From Bhargavaea ullalensis (GTDB taxonomy: Bacteria; Bacillota; Bacilli; Bacillales_A; Planococcaceae), in NCBI RefSeq assembly GCF_040545425.1, contig NZ_JBEPLW010000013.1: a stretch of 64,000 bases of DNA. One strand, 5' to 3'. This document shows positions 26,014 to 34,285 of this stretch, piece after piece (position 1 is the first letter of the stretch; every line of letters starts with the position of its first letter). The notes beneath the pieces are model-generated. The model was not told where the DNA came from. It made no database searches and was given only the letters and a program-made list of their open reading frames with translations. Both the position numbers and the translations under genes were made by a program.

Positions 26014-27338
26014 AACACATCGAACAAGTGAAGACGGTCGTGCTGGTTCTGCTGATCATCCTCAGCATCACGCTCACCTTCTCAATCTGGACCTACAAAC
26101 CTGACTACAAGACGATCGAACAGTCGCCGAGCGTGGAAAATACAATCGCCGACAAGAAGAAAACCGGTGAAGTGGTTCAGCCTTACAAGCTGCTCGCCGG
26201 CCTTGAAGGCGGACTGCGCGGCACGACAGACCCGCAATCCATAGCAGACGCCGTGGACCAGATCAAAACATGGACGCTCCAGTCCGTAACGCTGTCCGAT
26301 CCCGAAGTGACCGTGGATGAGCTCAATCAAATGACGGGAAAGAAAGGTCAGCTCGTCTTGTTTTATCCGTCCTCAGTCCCGTTCGAAGTGATTGACAACT
26401 TGTTCAAGTTCACGGACACCGTCTCCAACGAGTCTGCATTTGAGCGGATGATCATTGAAAAAGACGAAGTCAACGGGCGGGTGATGGTTCATTTTGCAGG
26501 AAGAGAAGGCGGCCGCCGTTACACGGCCGTCGCGGCCGGCGTGGACATGCAGAAGCTGGATGAACTCTTTGAGTATGCAAAAGAAGAATTTACGTCTTAT
26601 GACACGGTGAGCCGCAGAGGGGCGCGTACGCTGTACCTGCCGGACAAGCCGGCCTCCATTGACGCCCTGATCTACAACATGGAGGAAATCAGTCCTTCCA
26701 AATTCAAGGACGCCCTGTTCCCCGACAAGAATAATGTCAAACGGGAACAGACCGCCCCGACAAGGGAGGAATACAGCGATAACTCCTCCATCATGACCGT
26801 TGAAACCCGGACCAAAACGATCGCCTATGTCCATCCGCATCCGGCGGCGGAAAGCAAAGAAGTTTCCATTCCGTCCGAACTGCTGCTCAATACACTGGAC
26901 TTCATCAATCAGCACGGCGGATGGACGAACAATTACGTGTTCGCTTCGATGGAACCGGAGAAAAAGAAAATCACTTACCGTCTGCAGATCAAGGGCTACC
27001 CGGTATTCAGCGACGAGAAGGATACATCCACGGAGATCAGGCTGACATGGGGAGACGGCCAGATTTTCCGTTACGAACGCCCGTATTACACGCTTGCCGA
27101 GCCGTTCCCCGAAAAAGAACGGCGTGAATTGGAGTCCGGAACCGAGGCGGCGGAGTGGCTGCGCGCGGAGAAAGGCGACGACTTCCAAAAAGTCGGGGAA
27201 ATCATCCAGGCGTACACAATGAGCCCGGACGAACAACAGAACCTGTATTTGCTGGAGCCGGCCTGGTATTACGAGGAAAACGGCAAGTGGCAGCAGATCG
27301 GACCGGACACGAGGGGGTCGGCGAATGGATTGGAGTAA
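26004..27338 (+). CDS. walH: WalK regulator WalH (YycH)
   Basis: Membrane-anchored regulator that forms a complex with WalI and WalK (inhibitory in B. subtilis). One N-terminal helix (TVVLVLLIILSITLTFSIW) and a large extracytoplasmic YycH domain. 444 residues. Start overlaps the end of walK; its end overlaps walI by 14 bp, so the operon is tightly coupled. Confidence 0.93.
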   Translation: MGLKHIEQVKTVVLVLLIILSITLTFSIWTYKPDYKTIEQSPSVENTIADKKKTGEVVQPYKLLAGLEGGLRGTTDPQSIADAVDQIKTWTLQSVTLSDPEVTVDELNQMTGKKGQLVLFYPSSVPFEVIDNLFKFTDTVSNESAFERMIIEKDEVNGRVMVHFAGREGGRRYTAVAAGVDMQKLDELFEYAKEEFTSYDTVSRRGARTLYLPDKPASIDALIYNMEEISPSKFKDALFPDKNNVKREQTAPTREEYSDNSSIMTVETRTKTIAYVHPHPAAESKEVSIPSELLLNTLDFINQHGGWTNNYVFASMEPEKKKITYRLQIKGYPVFSDEKDTSTEIRLTWGDGQIFRYERPYYTLAEPFPEKERRELESGTEAAEWLRAEKGDDFQKVGEIIQAYTMSPDEQQNLYLLEPAWYYEENGKWQQIGPDTRGSANGLE

Positions 27339-28137
27339 GACAAAAACGATTTTCATCATCGTATTCGCCATCCTGAACGTGTTTCTCTACTCGCTCTATG
27401 TGAACCGGTACACGGAACTTCAAAAGATTGAAGTGCTTGGCGAGACGAACGTTGAGGACCGACTGAAGCTTGACGGCATCAGTTACCCGAAACTGCCCGA
27501 AATCGGAACCGCCTCCTACGCATCGGGCGAAGTGAGGATTTTTGAAGACAAAGAAACCAAAGAAGCCAAAGGCCAGGTCATCCGGCTCAGAGACGATGGG
27601 AAAACGATCGTTTCAGACTTTGAGAAACCGGTCAGCATCAAAGGCGACGGGGACAAGCCCGACTTTGGACCGTTGCTCGATAAATATGTGAAGGGCGGAT
27701 CGGACTACACGCTCTGGAAGATCGACGAGGAGAAACAGGAAGCGGTTTTCTTTCAGAAGATCGGTTCGCTGCCCGTTTATTTCAACAAAAATTCCACGCT
27801 CACCGTCCAATGGAATGATTCCATGGAAGCAACGGGCTACAGGCAGCGGATGATGGATGAAATCGTTCCGTTCAATCAGGAAAAGGATCTGTTCCCGCCG
27901 ATCCAGGCGATCAATGCCCTTTATTCCCGCGGGTTCCTGAAGACAGACTCTGAAATCACCAAAATCGAAATGGGCTATTCACCCCACGTGCAGCTCACCA
28001 AAACCCAAGTGTTTGCTCCGACCTGGCATATTCATGTAAAATTAAAAGATGGAACTTCCGAAGACTATTTTGTGAATGCGGTCGATGGAAGAATCCTGGA
28101 CAAGCTTTCCGAGCAATTCATCGAGGAAGACGGTTAG
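27325..28137 (+). CDS. walI: WalK regulator WalI (YycI)
   Basis: Begins MDWSKTKTIFIIVFAILNVF, the typical YycI anchor helix, followed by an extracytoplasmic YycI domain with the ending VNAVDGRILDKL. 270 residues. Partner of WalH in controlling WalK; walJ follows 14 bp later. Confidence 0.93.
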   Translation: MDWSKTKTIFIIVFAILNVFLYSLYVNRYTELQKIEVLGETNVEDRLKLDGISYPKLPEIGTASYASGEVRIFEDKETKEAKGQVIRLRDDGKTIVSDFEKPVSIKGDGDKPDFGPLLDKYVKGGSDYTLWKIDEEKQEAVFFQKIGSLPVYFNKNSTLTVQWNDSMEATGYRQRMMDEIVPFNQEKDLFPPIQAINALYSRGFLKTDSEITKIEMGYSPHVQLTKTQVFAPTWHIHVKLKDGTSEDYFVNAVDGRILDKLSEQFIEEDG

Positions 28138-28151
28138 GAGGCAGGCCGAGT

Positions 28152-28940
28152 ATGCGCTTTAGTGTATTGGCCAGTGGAAGCACCGGCAATTCAATTTACA
28201 TTGAGAACGACGAACATGCCTTTCTTGTGGACGCGGGACTGAGTACCCGGAAGCTGGAGAAGCTTCTCGGCGAAGTGGACCGCAACATGAAAGGCCTGGA
28301 CGGCATTTTTATCACTCATGAACACAGTGACCATATACGGGGGCTTGGCGTGACGGCGCGCAAATACGGCGTGCCGGTCTATGCCAATGAAAAGACATGG
28401 AAGGCGATGGACGGGCTCGTCGGCAACATTCCGGCGGAGCAGCGGTTTGAGTTCGACATGGAAACGGTGAAGACGTTCGGAAGTTTTGACGTCCAGTCAT
28501 TCGCGGTATCCCACGATGCGGCGGATCCGATGTTCTATGTTTTCCATGAAAACGGACGGAAACTGGTCCTGATCACGGACACCGGGTACGTCAGCGACCG
28601 GATGAAGGGCTGGATCCAAGGTGCGGACGCCTATGTGTTTGAAAGCAACCATGACGTAAGCATGCTTCAGATGGGCCGCTATCCGTGGAACGTCAAGCGC
28701 CGGATCCTCAGTGACGTCGGCCACGTATCCAATGAGGATGCAGCCGTCGCGATGAGCGAGGTTGTGGCGGAAAAAGAAACCCGCATCTATCTGTCCCACC
28801 TGTCCAAAGACAACAATATGAAGGACCTGGCGAGACTGAGCGTGTCTCAGACGCTTGAGACATGCGGCATCCGAACGGGCGAATTCGTCCATCTGTTCGA
28901 CACGGACGCGGAGCAGCCGACGGAGCTCGTCACGGTCTGA
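28152..28940 (+). CDS. walJ: MBL-fold hydrolase WalJ (YycJ)
   Basis: Metallo-beta-lactamase-fold nuclease-like protein of the walRK operon. HEHSDHIRG is the HxHxDH zinc motif, VSHDAADP and LSHLSKDN supply further ligands, and the start SVLASGSTGNSIYI is characteristic. 262 residues. GGAGGCAGG precedes the ATG. A terminator follows, so htrA may be expressed separately. Confidence 0.95.
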   Translation: MRFSVLASGSTGNSIYIENDEHAFLVDAGLSTRKLEKLLGEVDRNMKGLDGIFITHEHSDHIRGLGVTARKYGVPVYANEKTWKAMDGLVGNIPAEQRFEFDMETVKTFGSFDVQSFAVSHDAADPMFYVFHENGRKLVLITDTGYVSDRMKGWIQGADAYVFESNHDVSMLQMGRYPWNVKRRILSDVGHVSNEDAAVAMSEVVAEKETRIYLSHLSKDNNMKDLARLSVSQTLETCGIRTGEFVHLFDTDAEQPTELVTV

Positions 28941-28944
28941 TCCA

Positions 28945-28977
28945 ATGCCTGTCCATTTTTGGGACGGGCATTTTTTT
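28945..28977 (+). terminator. Terminator after walJ
   Basis: ATGCCTGTCC (28945-28954) pairs with GGGACGGGCAT (28961-28971), then T7. Confidence 0.85.
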
Positions 28978-29070
28978 GCGTCCGTTTTTCTGTGGTTGGA
29001 AGCACTTGTGTTCGATTGTCGGGTTTCGGGTAATCTAAGGGCATCCGTATCTATGAAGGAGGAGTTTGGG

Positions 29071-30249
29071 ATGCAAAACAAGGATGACGGCATGCGTAAA
29101 CACCGCCGTACCGGAGCGGCGGGAGCGATCCTCACCGCCATGCTTCTGCAGGGATGTCTCATGCCGGACAGCCAGGCGGACAAAAACAATACGGAAAAAG
29201 AGGGCGGCGCCAAAACCGAGACGGCCGACGGTGCCGCAACCGGCAGCAAGCAGTCGAAGACCATATCGATGGACATCAACACCGGCATCACGGAAGCAGT
29301 GGAAAAGACCTCGTCCACTGTTGTCGGCGTGACGAATTTACAGACGTCCGGTAACTACTGGACCAACTCGACGGATCCCGTGCCGGTCGGCGTCGGCTCG
29401 GGCGTCATCTACAAGAAAAAAGACGGCAAGGCCTATGTCGTCACGAACAACCATGTCGTTGAAAATGCCACCCAGCTTGAAGTGACGCTTGAAGACAGCA
29501 CGAAAGTGGAAGGCAAACTGCTCGGGCGGGACATCTGGACAGATCTTGCCGTCATCGAGATGGACGATCCCGGCGTGAAGGACGTCATTGATTTCGGTGA
29601 TTCGGACGCCCTCAAGCGCGGTGAAACGGTCATCGCAATCGGCAATCCGCTCGGACTTGGATTCTCCGGCTCGGTCACGGTCGGCGTCATCTCGGGCACA
29701 AACCGTTCGATCCCCGTTGACCTCAATGGAGACAATCAGGTAGACTGGAACGCCGAAGTGCTGCAGACCGATGCGGCGATCAACCCGGGCAACTCCGGCG
29801 GTGCGCTCATCAATCTGGCGGGCCAGCTTGTCGGGATCAACTCGATGAAGATTTCCGAAGAGACCGTTGAAGGGATCGGGCTCGCCATTCCGATCAATTC
29901 GGCCATCCCGATCATCGAAGACCTGGAAAAGCACGGCGAAGTGCGGCGTGCCCAGATGGGTGTCACCCTCATCGATCTTCTGAGCGTCCCGGCCGTCCAT
30001 CAGCGCGACACTCTGAAGCTCCCGGAAGATGTCACGGAAGGCGTCGTCATCGACGAAGTATCGCCGGGATCGCCCGCCGCGGAAGCCGGACTCCGGAGAT
30101 TTGATGTTATTGTAGAGATGGACGGGAAGAAAGTGGCGAATATGATCGAACTCCGCAAACACTTGTACAACGAAAAGAAACCGGGCGAAAAGATGTCCGT
30201 CACCTTCTACCGGGACGGAAAGAAAGCGGAAGCGGAAATGACATTGTAG
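29071..30249 (+). CDS. htrC: HtrA-like serine protease (YycK/YyxA)
   Basis: Surface quality-control protease. The trypsin-like domain has the triad His in VTNNHVVENA, Asp in TDLAVIEMD and Ser in NPGNSGGALI; one PDZ domain follows (GVVIDEVSPGSPAAEAGLRRFD). 392 residues. ATG 29071 has AAGGAGGAG at 6 bases; the in-frame ATG at 29053 is upstream of that site. Unusual point: the N terminus reads ILTAMLLQGC, a lipobox-like end with Gln at -2, where paralogues usually have an uncleaved anchor helix. Confidence 0.94.
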   Translation: MQNKDDGMRKHRRTGAAGAILTAMLLQGCLMPDSQADKNNTEKEGGAKTETADGAATGSKQSKTISMDINTGITEAVEKTSSTVVGVTNLQTSGNYWTNSTDPVPVGVGSGVIYKKKDGKAYVVTNNHVVENATQLEVTLEDSTKVEGKLLGRDIWTDLAVIEMDDPGVKDVIDFGDSDALKRGETVIAIGNPLGLGFSGSVTVGVISGTNRSIPVDLNGDNQVDWNAEVLQTDAAINPGNSGGALINLAGQLVGINSMKISEETVEGIGLAIPINSAIPIIEDLEKHGEVRRAQMGVTLIDLLSVPAVHQRDTLKLPEDVTEGVVIDEVSPGSPAAEAGLRRFDVIVEMDGKKVANMIELRKHLYNEKKPGEKMSVTFYRDGKKAEAEMTL

Positions 30250-30308
30250 CACTTTGCAACCAATTGACAGAACTTTTCTTCGAATGTTACAAATATTATT
30301 ATCCACAA

Positions 30309-30349
30309 CGGGCAGATCGGGAACCAAGTCCACCGGCTGCCCATCTTTT
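30309..30349 (+). terminator. Probable terminator after htrC
   Basis: GGGCAG (30310-30315) pairs with CTGCCC (30337-30342) around a folded loop; ATCTTTTT follows. It begins immediately after a DnaA box. Confidence 0.5.
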
Positions 30350-30434
30350 TCGGACTGTTCGTTGCAAAGTGCACATTGTGGATAAGTCCGAGTGAATGTT
30401 CATAACTTTATGTAGGATAAAAGGAGGGGAACAA

Positions 30435-30608
30435 GTGGAGAAAATCCGGATCAACAGCTGCGAAACCCACATATACCGGGCTTTGGATGAAGTCACGGCC
30501 AAGACGGAAAACTTTCCGGACATGGAGAAGATCTACACTGAAGAAGAGTTATCCACAGTCTGTGACTATTGTGCACAGGCTGCTATATATGTTGTGTCGA
30601 ACACATAG
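30435..30608 (+). CDS. CxxH/CxxC small protein
   Basis: 57 residues with CETH near the N terminus and CDYC near the C terminus, the hallmark of a small family found before rlmH in Bacillales; likely metal-binding, function unknown. GTG 30435 follows AAGGAGGGG at 5 bases. A DnaA box lies inside the coding sequence (30549-30557). Confidence 0.88.
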   Translation: MEKIRINSCETHIYRALDEVTAKTENFPDMEKIYTEEELSTVCDYCAQAAIYVVSNT

Positions 30609-30688
30609 TCGGACACCATATGTTGTTTTTGCCTGTGGATATGTGCATAAACTCTGTGAATAACCCAAAACATGAAGGTGGACAAGCT

Positions 30689-31168
30689 GTGAGTATTACA
30701 ATTGTTACAGTCGGAAAGCTCAAGGAAAAATATCTGAAATCCGGCATCGAAGAATATGCAAAACGACTTCAATCGTACACGAAGGTCGAGTTTGTGGAAG
30801 TGGCGGATGAAAAAGCACCCGAGCAGCTGAGTGCGGCGGAGATGGATAAGGTGAAGAAGAAAGAGGGAGAACGGATTTTGTCGAAACTTCCGGCGGATGC
30901 CCATGTCATCGCACTGGCGATCAACGGCACACAAAAGACATCCGAAGAGCTGGCCGACGAACTCGGCCGGCTGATGACTTACGGAAAAAGCAAAATCGCC
31001 TTTGTTATCGGCGGGTCGCTCGGATTGCACGAGGACGTCCTCCGGCGGGCGGACGGAAAGCTGAGTTTCTCGAAAATGACTTTCCCCCACCAGCTGATGA
31101 AGCTCATTTTGCTCGAGCAGATCTACCGGGCGTTCAAGATCATGAAGCATGAGCCGTATCACAAGTGA
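30689..31168 (+). CDS. rlmH: 23S rRNA pseudouridine(1915)-N3-methyltransferase RlmH
   Basis: SPOUT-family methyltransferase acting on pseudouridine 1915 of 23S rRNA. 159 residues; SPOUT knot features FVIGGSLGLHEDV and FPHQLMKLILLEQIYRAFKI are present. GTG 30689 gives MSITIVTVGKLKEKYL as in orthologues, with AAGGTGG upstream. The leader is dense with DnaA boxes. Marks the end of the origin-proximal co-directional block. Confidence 0.96.
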   Translation: MSITIVTVGKLKEKYLKSGIEEYAKRLQSYTKVEFVEVADEKAPEQLSAAEMDKVKKKEGERILSKLPADAHVIALAINGTQKTSEELADELGRLMTYGKSKIAFVIGGSLGLHEDVLRRADGKLSFSKMTFPHQLMKLILLEQIYRAFKIMKHEPYHK

Positions 31169-31190
31169 CGCGGCGGCTTCCTGCACAGAC

Positions 31191-31236
31191 AAAAAGCAAT
31201 GCTTCCGCCGGATTTCCGGTGAAAGCATTGCTTTTT
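31191..31236. terminator. Bidirectional terminator between rlmH and ohr
   Basis: AAAAAGCAATGCTT (31191-31204) pairs with AAGCATTGCTTTTT (31222-31235); the loop holds an inner CCGGATTTCCGG hairpin. Confidence 0.9.
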
Positions 31237-31252
31237 CTTGAGGGAGCAAAGA

Positions 31253-31675
31253 TCAGAGCACTTCCAGCTCGACATCGACATTTCCGCGCGTTGCTTTTGA
31301 GTAAGGGCATACTTGGTGGGCCTTTTGCACAAGCTCTTCCAGTTTCTCTTGATCGGTACCGGAGCCTTTGACCTGCAGTTTGACGGCAATCTTGAAGCCG
31401 CCGTCCGACGGGTCTTTCAGCAGGCTGACGTTCGCCGTCGTCTCGGTGTCCAGTCGGATCCGTTCCTTTTTGGCCACAAGATTCAAAGCCCCGTCAAAAC
31501 AAGCGGCATAGCCCGCCGCAAACAGCTGCTCGGGGTTGGTGCCGTTTTCAAGCTCCTTTGCCCTTGGTGTCCCGGGCATCGCGGTCTCGAAACTGACGAC
31601 GCCGTCCGAAGACTCCACTTTTCCTTCTCGTCCTCCATGAGCGGTCGCCGAGGATGTAAACAAAACGTCTGACAT
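31253..31675 (-). CDS. ohr: Organic hydroperoxide resistance protein (Ohr/OsmC family)
   Basis: Thiol peroxidase that reduces organic hydroperoxides. 140 residues with both catalytic cysteines in AACFDGAL and VCPYSKATRGN and the Ohr-type start SDVLFTSSATAHGGREG. GGGAGGAACC precedes the ATG. No OhrR gene is adjacent. Confidence 0.93.
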   Translation of the reverse strand: MSDVLFTSSATAHGGREGKVESSDGVVSFETAMPGTPRAKELENGTNPEQLFAAGYAACFDGALNLVAKKERIRLDTETTANVSLLKDPSDGGFKIAVKLQVKGSGTDQEKLEELVQKAHQVCPYSKATRGNVDVELEVL

Positions 31676-31767
31676 GAATGGTTCCTCCCTTTCAAATGGA
31701 TTACTGACCTTTACCCTGATCGGGGCACCGTTATGTGTGAGCGTTCATACTCACCCGGCAAATGAGG

Positions 31768-31783
31768 ATGAAAGCGCATGCAG
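31768..31783. promoter_or_regulatory. cre-like site (CcpA) between ohr and mqo
   Basis: ATGAAAGCGCATGCAG fits WTGNNARCGNWWWCAW except at two positions. It lies about 110 bp upstream of the mqo -10. Confidence 0.45.
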
Positions 31784-31875
31784 GCAAAGGCTTCTCACTT
31801 TTTTGACAGCCAGAAACAGTATATAATTGCAATATCGCTATTTCGGACAAAAAGCAATCATTCTCGACAGAGGCT

Positions 31876-31884
31876 TGTTATAAT
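31876..31884 (+). promoter_or_regulatory. Extended -10 promoter for mqo
   Basis: TGTTATAAT is a TGn-TATAAT extended -10; no good -35 is present. It is 93 bp before the mqo start. Confidence 0.5.
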
Positions 31885-31977
31885 ATAGGATGGAATGTTT
31901 TTGGGCGGTGCTGAGATCTCGGCACCGACACTGTCGATTAACTATTTTTGCAAATACATGGGATAAGGAAGGTTGTC

Positions 31978-33480
31978 ATGAGCAGCATGAATAAGAAAAC
32001 AGACGTGATCTTAATCGGTGCCGGAATCATGAGCGCCACGCTTGGATCGATGCTGAAGGAACTCGTTCCCGAATGGGAGATCAAAGTATTTGAAAAGCTG
32101 GCGGAGCCAGGCGAAGAAAGCTCGAATGAATGGAACAATGCCGGCACGGGCCACTCCGCCCTGTGTGAGCTGAACTATACGCCCGAAAAGGCGGACGGCA
32201 CGCTTGATATCCAGAAGGCGGTCAAGGTTAATGAGCAATTCCAGCTTTCCCGCCAGTTCTGGGCACACCTTGTCCGACACAATCTGATTAAAAACCCGCA
32301 CGAATTCATCATGCCGCTTCCCCATATGAGCTTTGTCGAAGGGAAGGACGACGTCGAGTACTTGCGCAAACGGCATGAAGTGCTCAAGGACCACCCTCTG
32401 TTCCAAGGCATGGAATTCACGGAGGATCCTGAAGTGATGAAGGAATGGGTTCCGCTCATGATGGAGGGCCGGAATTCCGACGAGCCGGTCGCGCTCACGA
32501 GAATCGATTCCGGCACGGACGTCAACTTCGGCGCCCTGACGCGCATCCTGTTTGATCATCTTCAGGAGGAAGGCGTGGAAGTGAACTACCGCCACAGCGT
32601 CGACGACATCAAGCGGACAGAAGAAGGCAGCTGGGAAGTGAAAGTCCGCGATCTCGACGGCAACCGGCTGGAAACCCATACCGCCAAGTTCATCTTCATC
32701 GGAGCGGGCGGCGGCAGCCTTCATCTGCTCCAGAAAACCGGCATCCCGGAATCCAAGCACATCGGCGGATTCCCGGTCAGCGGCCTGTTCCTCGTCTGCG
32801 ACAATGAGGAAATGGTCGAGAAGCACAACGCCAAGGTGTACGGCAAAGCGAAGGTCGGCGCACCGCCGATGTCGGTCCCTCACCTCGACACCCGCTACAT
32901 CGACGGCAAGAAATCTCTCCTGTTCGGACCGTATGCGGGCTTCTCGCCGAAGTTCCTAAAAACGGGCTCCTACATGGACCTCATCACGTCCGTGAAGCCG
33001 AACAACGTCTTCACGATGCTGGCAGCGGGCGCGAAGGAAATGAAACTCACGAAGTACCTGATCGAGCAACTCATGCTTTCCAACGAGAAGCGTGTGGAAG
33101 AGATGAAGGAATTCATTCCGACTGCGAAACTCGAAGACTGGAGAGTCGTCGTCGCCGGCCAGCGCGTCCAGGTCATCAAAGACACCGAAGCGGGCGGCAA
33201 AGGCACGCTCCAGTTCGGCACGGAAGTCGTTACGGCGCAGGACGGCTCCGTCGCCGCACTTCTCGGCGCGTCCCCCGGCGCATCGACGGCGGTCCACGTC
33301 ATGCTCGACATCCTGAATAAATGCTTCCCTGAGCACATTGAAGAATGGGAGCCGAAGATCAAGGAAATGGTTCCGTCGTACGGCATCTCCCTTGCGGACA
33401 ACCCGGAACTCTTCGAAGAGATCTTCGAATCCACTTCAGAAGTGCTCGGCCTGAAGGACAGCGAAAAAGAAACCGTATAA
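31978..33480 (+). CDS. mqo: Malate:quinone oxidoreductase
   Basis: FAD-dependent membrane-associated oxidation of malate to oxaloacetate, feeding electrons to quinone. GxGxxS-type FAD motif LIGAGIMSATLGSML, family blocks EWNNAGTGHSALCELNYTP and RVQVIKDTEAGGKGTLQFGT. 500 residues. ATG 31978 has AAGGAAGG upstream; the TTG/ATG frame further upstream lies at the RBS. Strong terminator downstream. Confidence 0.96.
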   Translation: MSSMNKKTDVILIGAGIMSATLGSMLKELVPEWEIKVFEKLAEPGEESSNEWNNAGTGHSALCELNYTPEKADGTLDIQKAVKVNEQFQLSRQFWAHLVRHNLIKNPHEFIMPLPHMSFVEGKDDVEYLRKRHEVLKDHPLFQGMEFTEDPEVMKEWVPLMMEGRNSDEPVALTRIDSGTDVNFGALTRILFDHLQEEGVEVNYRHSVDDIKRTEEGSWEVKVRDLDGNRLETHTAKFIFIGAGGGSLHLLQKTGIPESKHIGGFPVSGLFLVCDNEEMVEKHNAKVYGKAKVGAPPMSVPHLDTRYIDGKKSLLFGPYAGFSPKFLKTGSYMDLITSVKPNNVFTMLAAGAKEMKLTKYLIEQLMLSNEKRVEEMKEFIPTAKLEDWRVVVAGQRVQVIKDTEAGGKGTLQFGTEVVTAQDGSVAALLGASPGASTAVHVMLDILNKCFPEHIEEWEPKIKEMVPSYGISLADNPELFEEIFESTSEVLGLKDSEKETV

Positions 33481-33486
33481 ACAGAG

Positions 33487-33533
33487 AAACCCCTTCTCCG
33501 GACAAGTTCCGGGCGAAGGGGTTTGTTGTTTCA
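33487..33533 (+). terminator. Terminator after mqo
   Basis: AAACCCCTTC (33487-33496) pairs with GAAGGGGTTT (33515-33524) with an inner CCGG/CCGG step; TGTTGTTT follows. Confidence 0.85.
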
Positions 33534-33613
33534 GTCTATTCGAGTGGTCTTTCTGACGATTGGTGATGCCTTTCCGACTATTCACCCGGCGATCATCCCA
33601 TCAGACGACCGGC

Positions 33614-34159
33614 TCACTTGAACAGCGGCGTCTTCTTCAGCGCGATGCAAACCGGAATCGCGACGATGAGCCCCACGATGTTCTGCGTGATGTTCCCCGG
33701 GATGGACGCGGCCGGGACGATCCAGTTGCTGAACAGGACGCCTTCGCAAAGGTAATAACCGCCGAGCATGAACGGAACCGAGACGACCGCCGCTATGATG
33801 TTGAACACCGGACTGCCGCCTTTGCGGCCGCCGGACCAGGCGATTTTCCCGACGATGTAACCCTGGAGCGCGCGGGTGAAAAATGTGAACGGCGCCCAAA
33901 GCGTCCAGCCGGAGATGAGGTCGAACAGCCCCATCCCGACCGCACCGGCAACGGCGCCTTTCTTCGGTCCGAACAACATCGAAGAAATGAAGAGCATCGC
34001 CGTGCCGAGATGGACGAGCCCGCCGTTCGCCGTAATCGGCAGCTTGATGTTCAGAAATACGGTGGAAACGAAAACGAGCGCCACGAGCATGGCGGAGATG
34101 ATCAGGTCCCGTGTTTTCACGCTGGACGCGGAAGCTGGAATCCGAGAAGCTTTTTGCAT
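33614..34159 (-). CDS. ECF transporter S component, substrate unknown
   Basis: 181-residue membrane protein with about five or six helices and an Ala-rich N-terminal motif (RDLIISAMLVALVFVSTVF) typical of substrate-capture subunits of energy-coupling factor vitamin transporters. It also has GLVHLGTAMLFISSMLFGP and an aromatic FDLISGWTLWAPFTFF block. No EcfA or EcfT gene is nearby, so it should use a shared module. I saw no riboswitch in the 120-bp leader that would reveal its vitamin. AGGGAAGG precedes the ATG. Confidence 0.75.
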   Translation of the reverse strand: MQKASRIPASASSVKTRDLIISAMLVALVFVSTVFLNIKLPITANGGLVHLGTAMLFISSMLFGPKKGAVAGAVGMGLFDLISGWTLWAPFTFFTRALQGYIVGKIAWSGGRKGGSPVFNIIAAVVSVPFMLGGYYLCEGVLFSNWIVPAASIPGNITQNIVGLIVAIPVCIALKKTPLFK

Positions 34160-34285
34160 GATGTCAACCTTCCCTGCTTTAATTGGAATGTCAAAATCAT
34201 AAAGCGGGGACTGGCTTTTGAAAAGGTTCAGTTTATATGAATAGTTTAAGGTCAGATTTATCTTTCCGGCCGGATCTGCGGATGA

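Larger units (their letters stand above)
30299..30663. promoter_or_regulatory. DnaA-box cluster spanning htrC-rlmH
   Basis: Exact TTATNCACA matches at 30299-30307 (+), 30377-30385 (-), 30549-30557 (+), 30642-30650 (-) and 30655-30663 (-), plus a one-mismatch box at 30634-30642 (-). Two lie before, one inside and three after or at the end of the CxxH/CxxC gene. DnaA association near yydA (rlmH) has been described in B. subtilis; conservation of that site is inferred. Confidence 0.85.
31676..31977. other. Divergent intergenic region between ohr and mqo
   Basis: No gene. It contains a cre-like site (31768-31783), an AT-rich stretch ATATAATTGCAATAT (31821-31835), an extended -10 promoter for mqo (31876-31884) and a CGGTGC/GCACCG hairpin (31906-31927) in the mqo leader. 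Confidence 0.55.

Noticed and set aside
31821..31835. ATATAATTGCAATAT as an OhrR operator
   Set aside because: It is only a partial palindrome, lies about 150 bp from the ohr start and overlaps promoter-like sequence on the mqo side.
34160..34285. Vitamin riboswitch before the ECF S component
   Set aside because: The leader is short and none of the thiamine, preQ1, THF, cobalamin or FMN core elements could be recognised.
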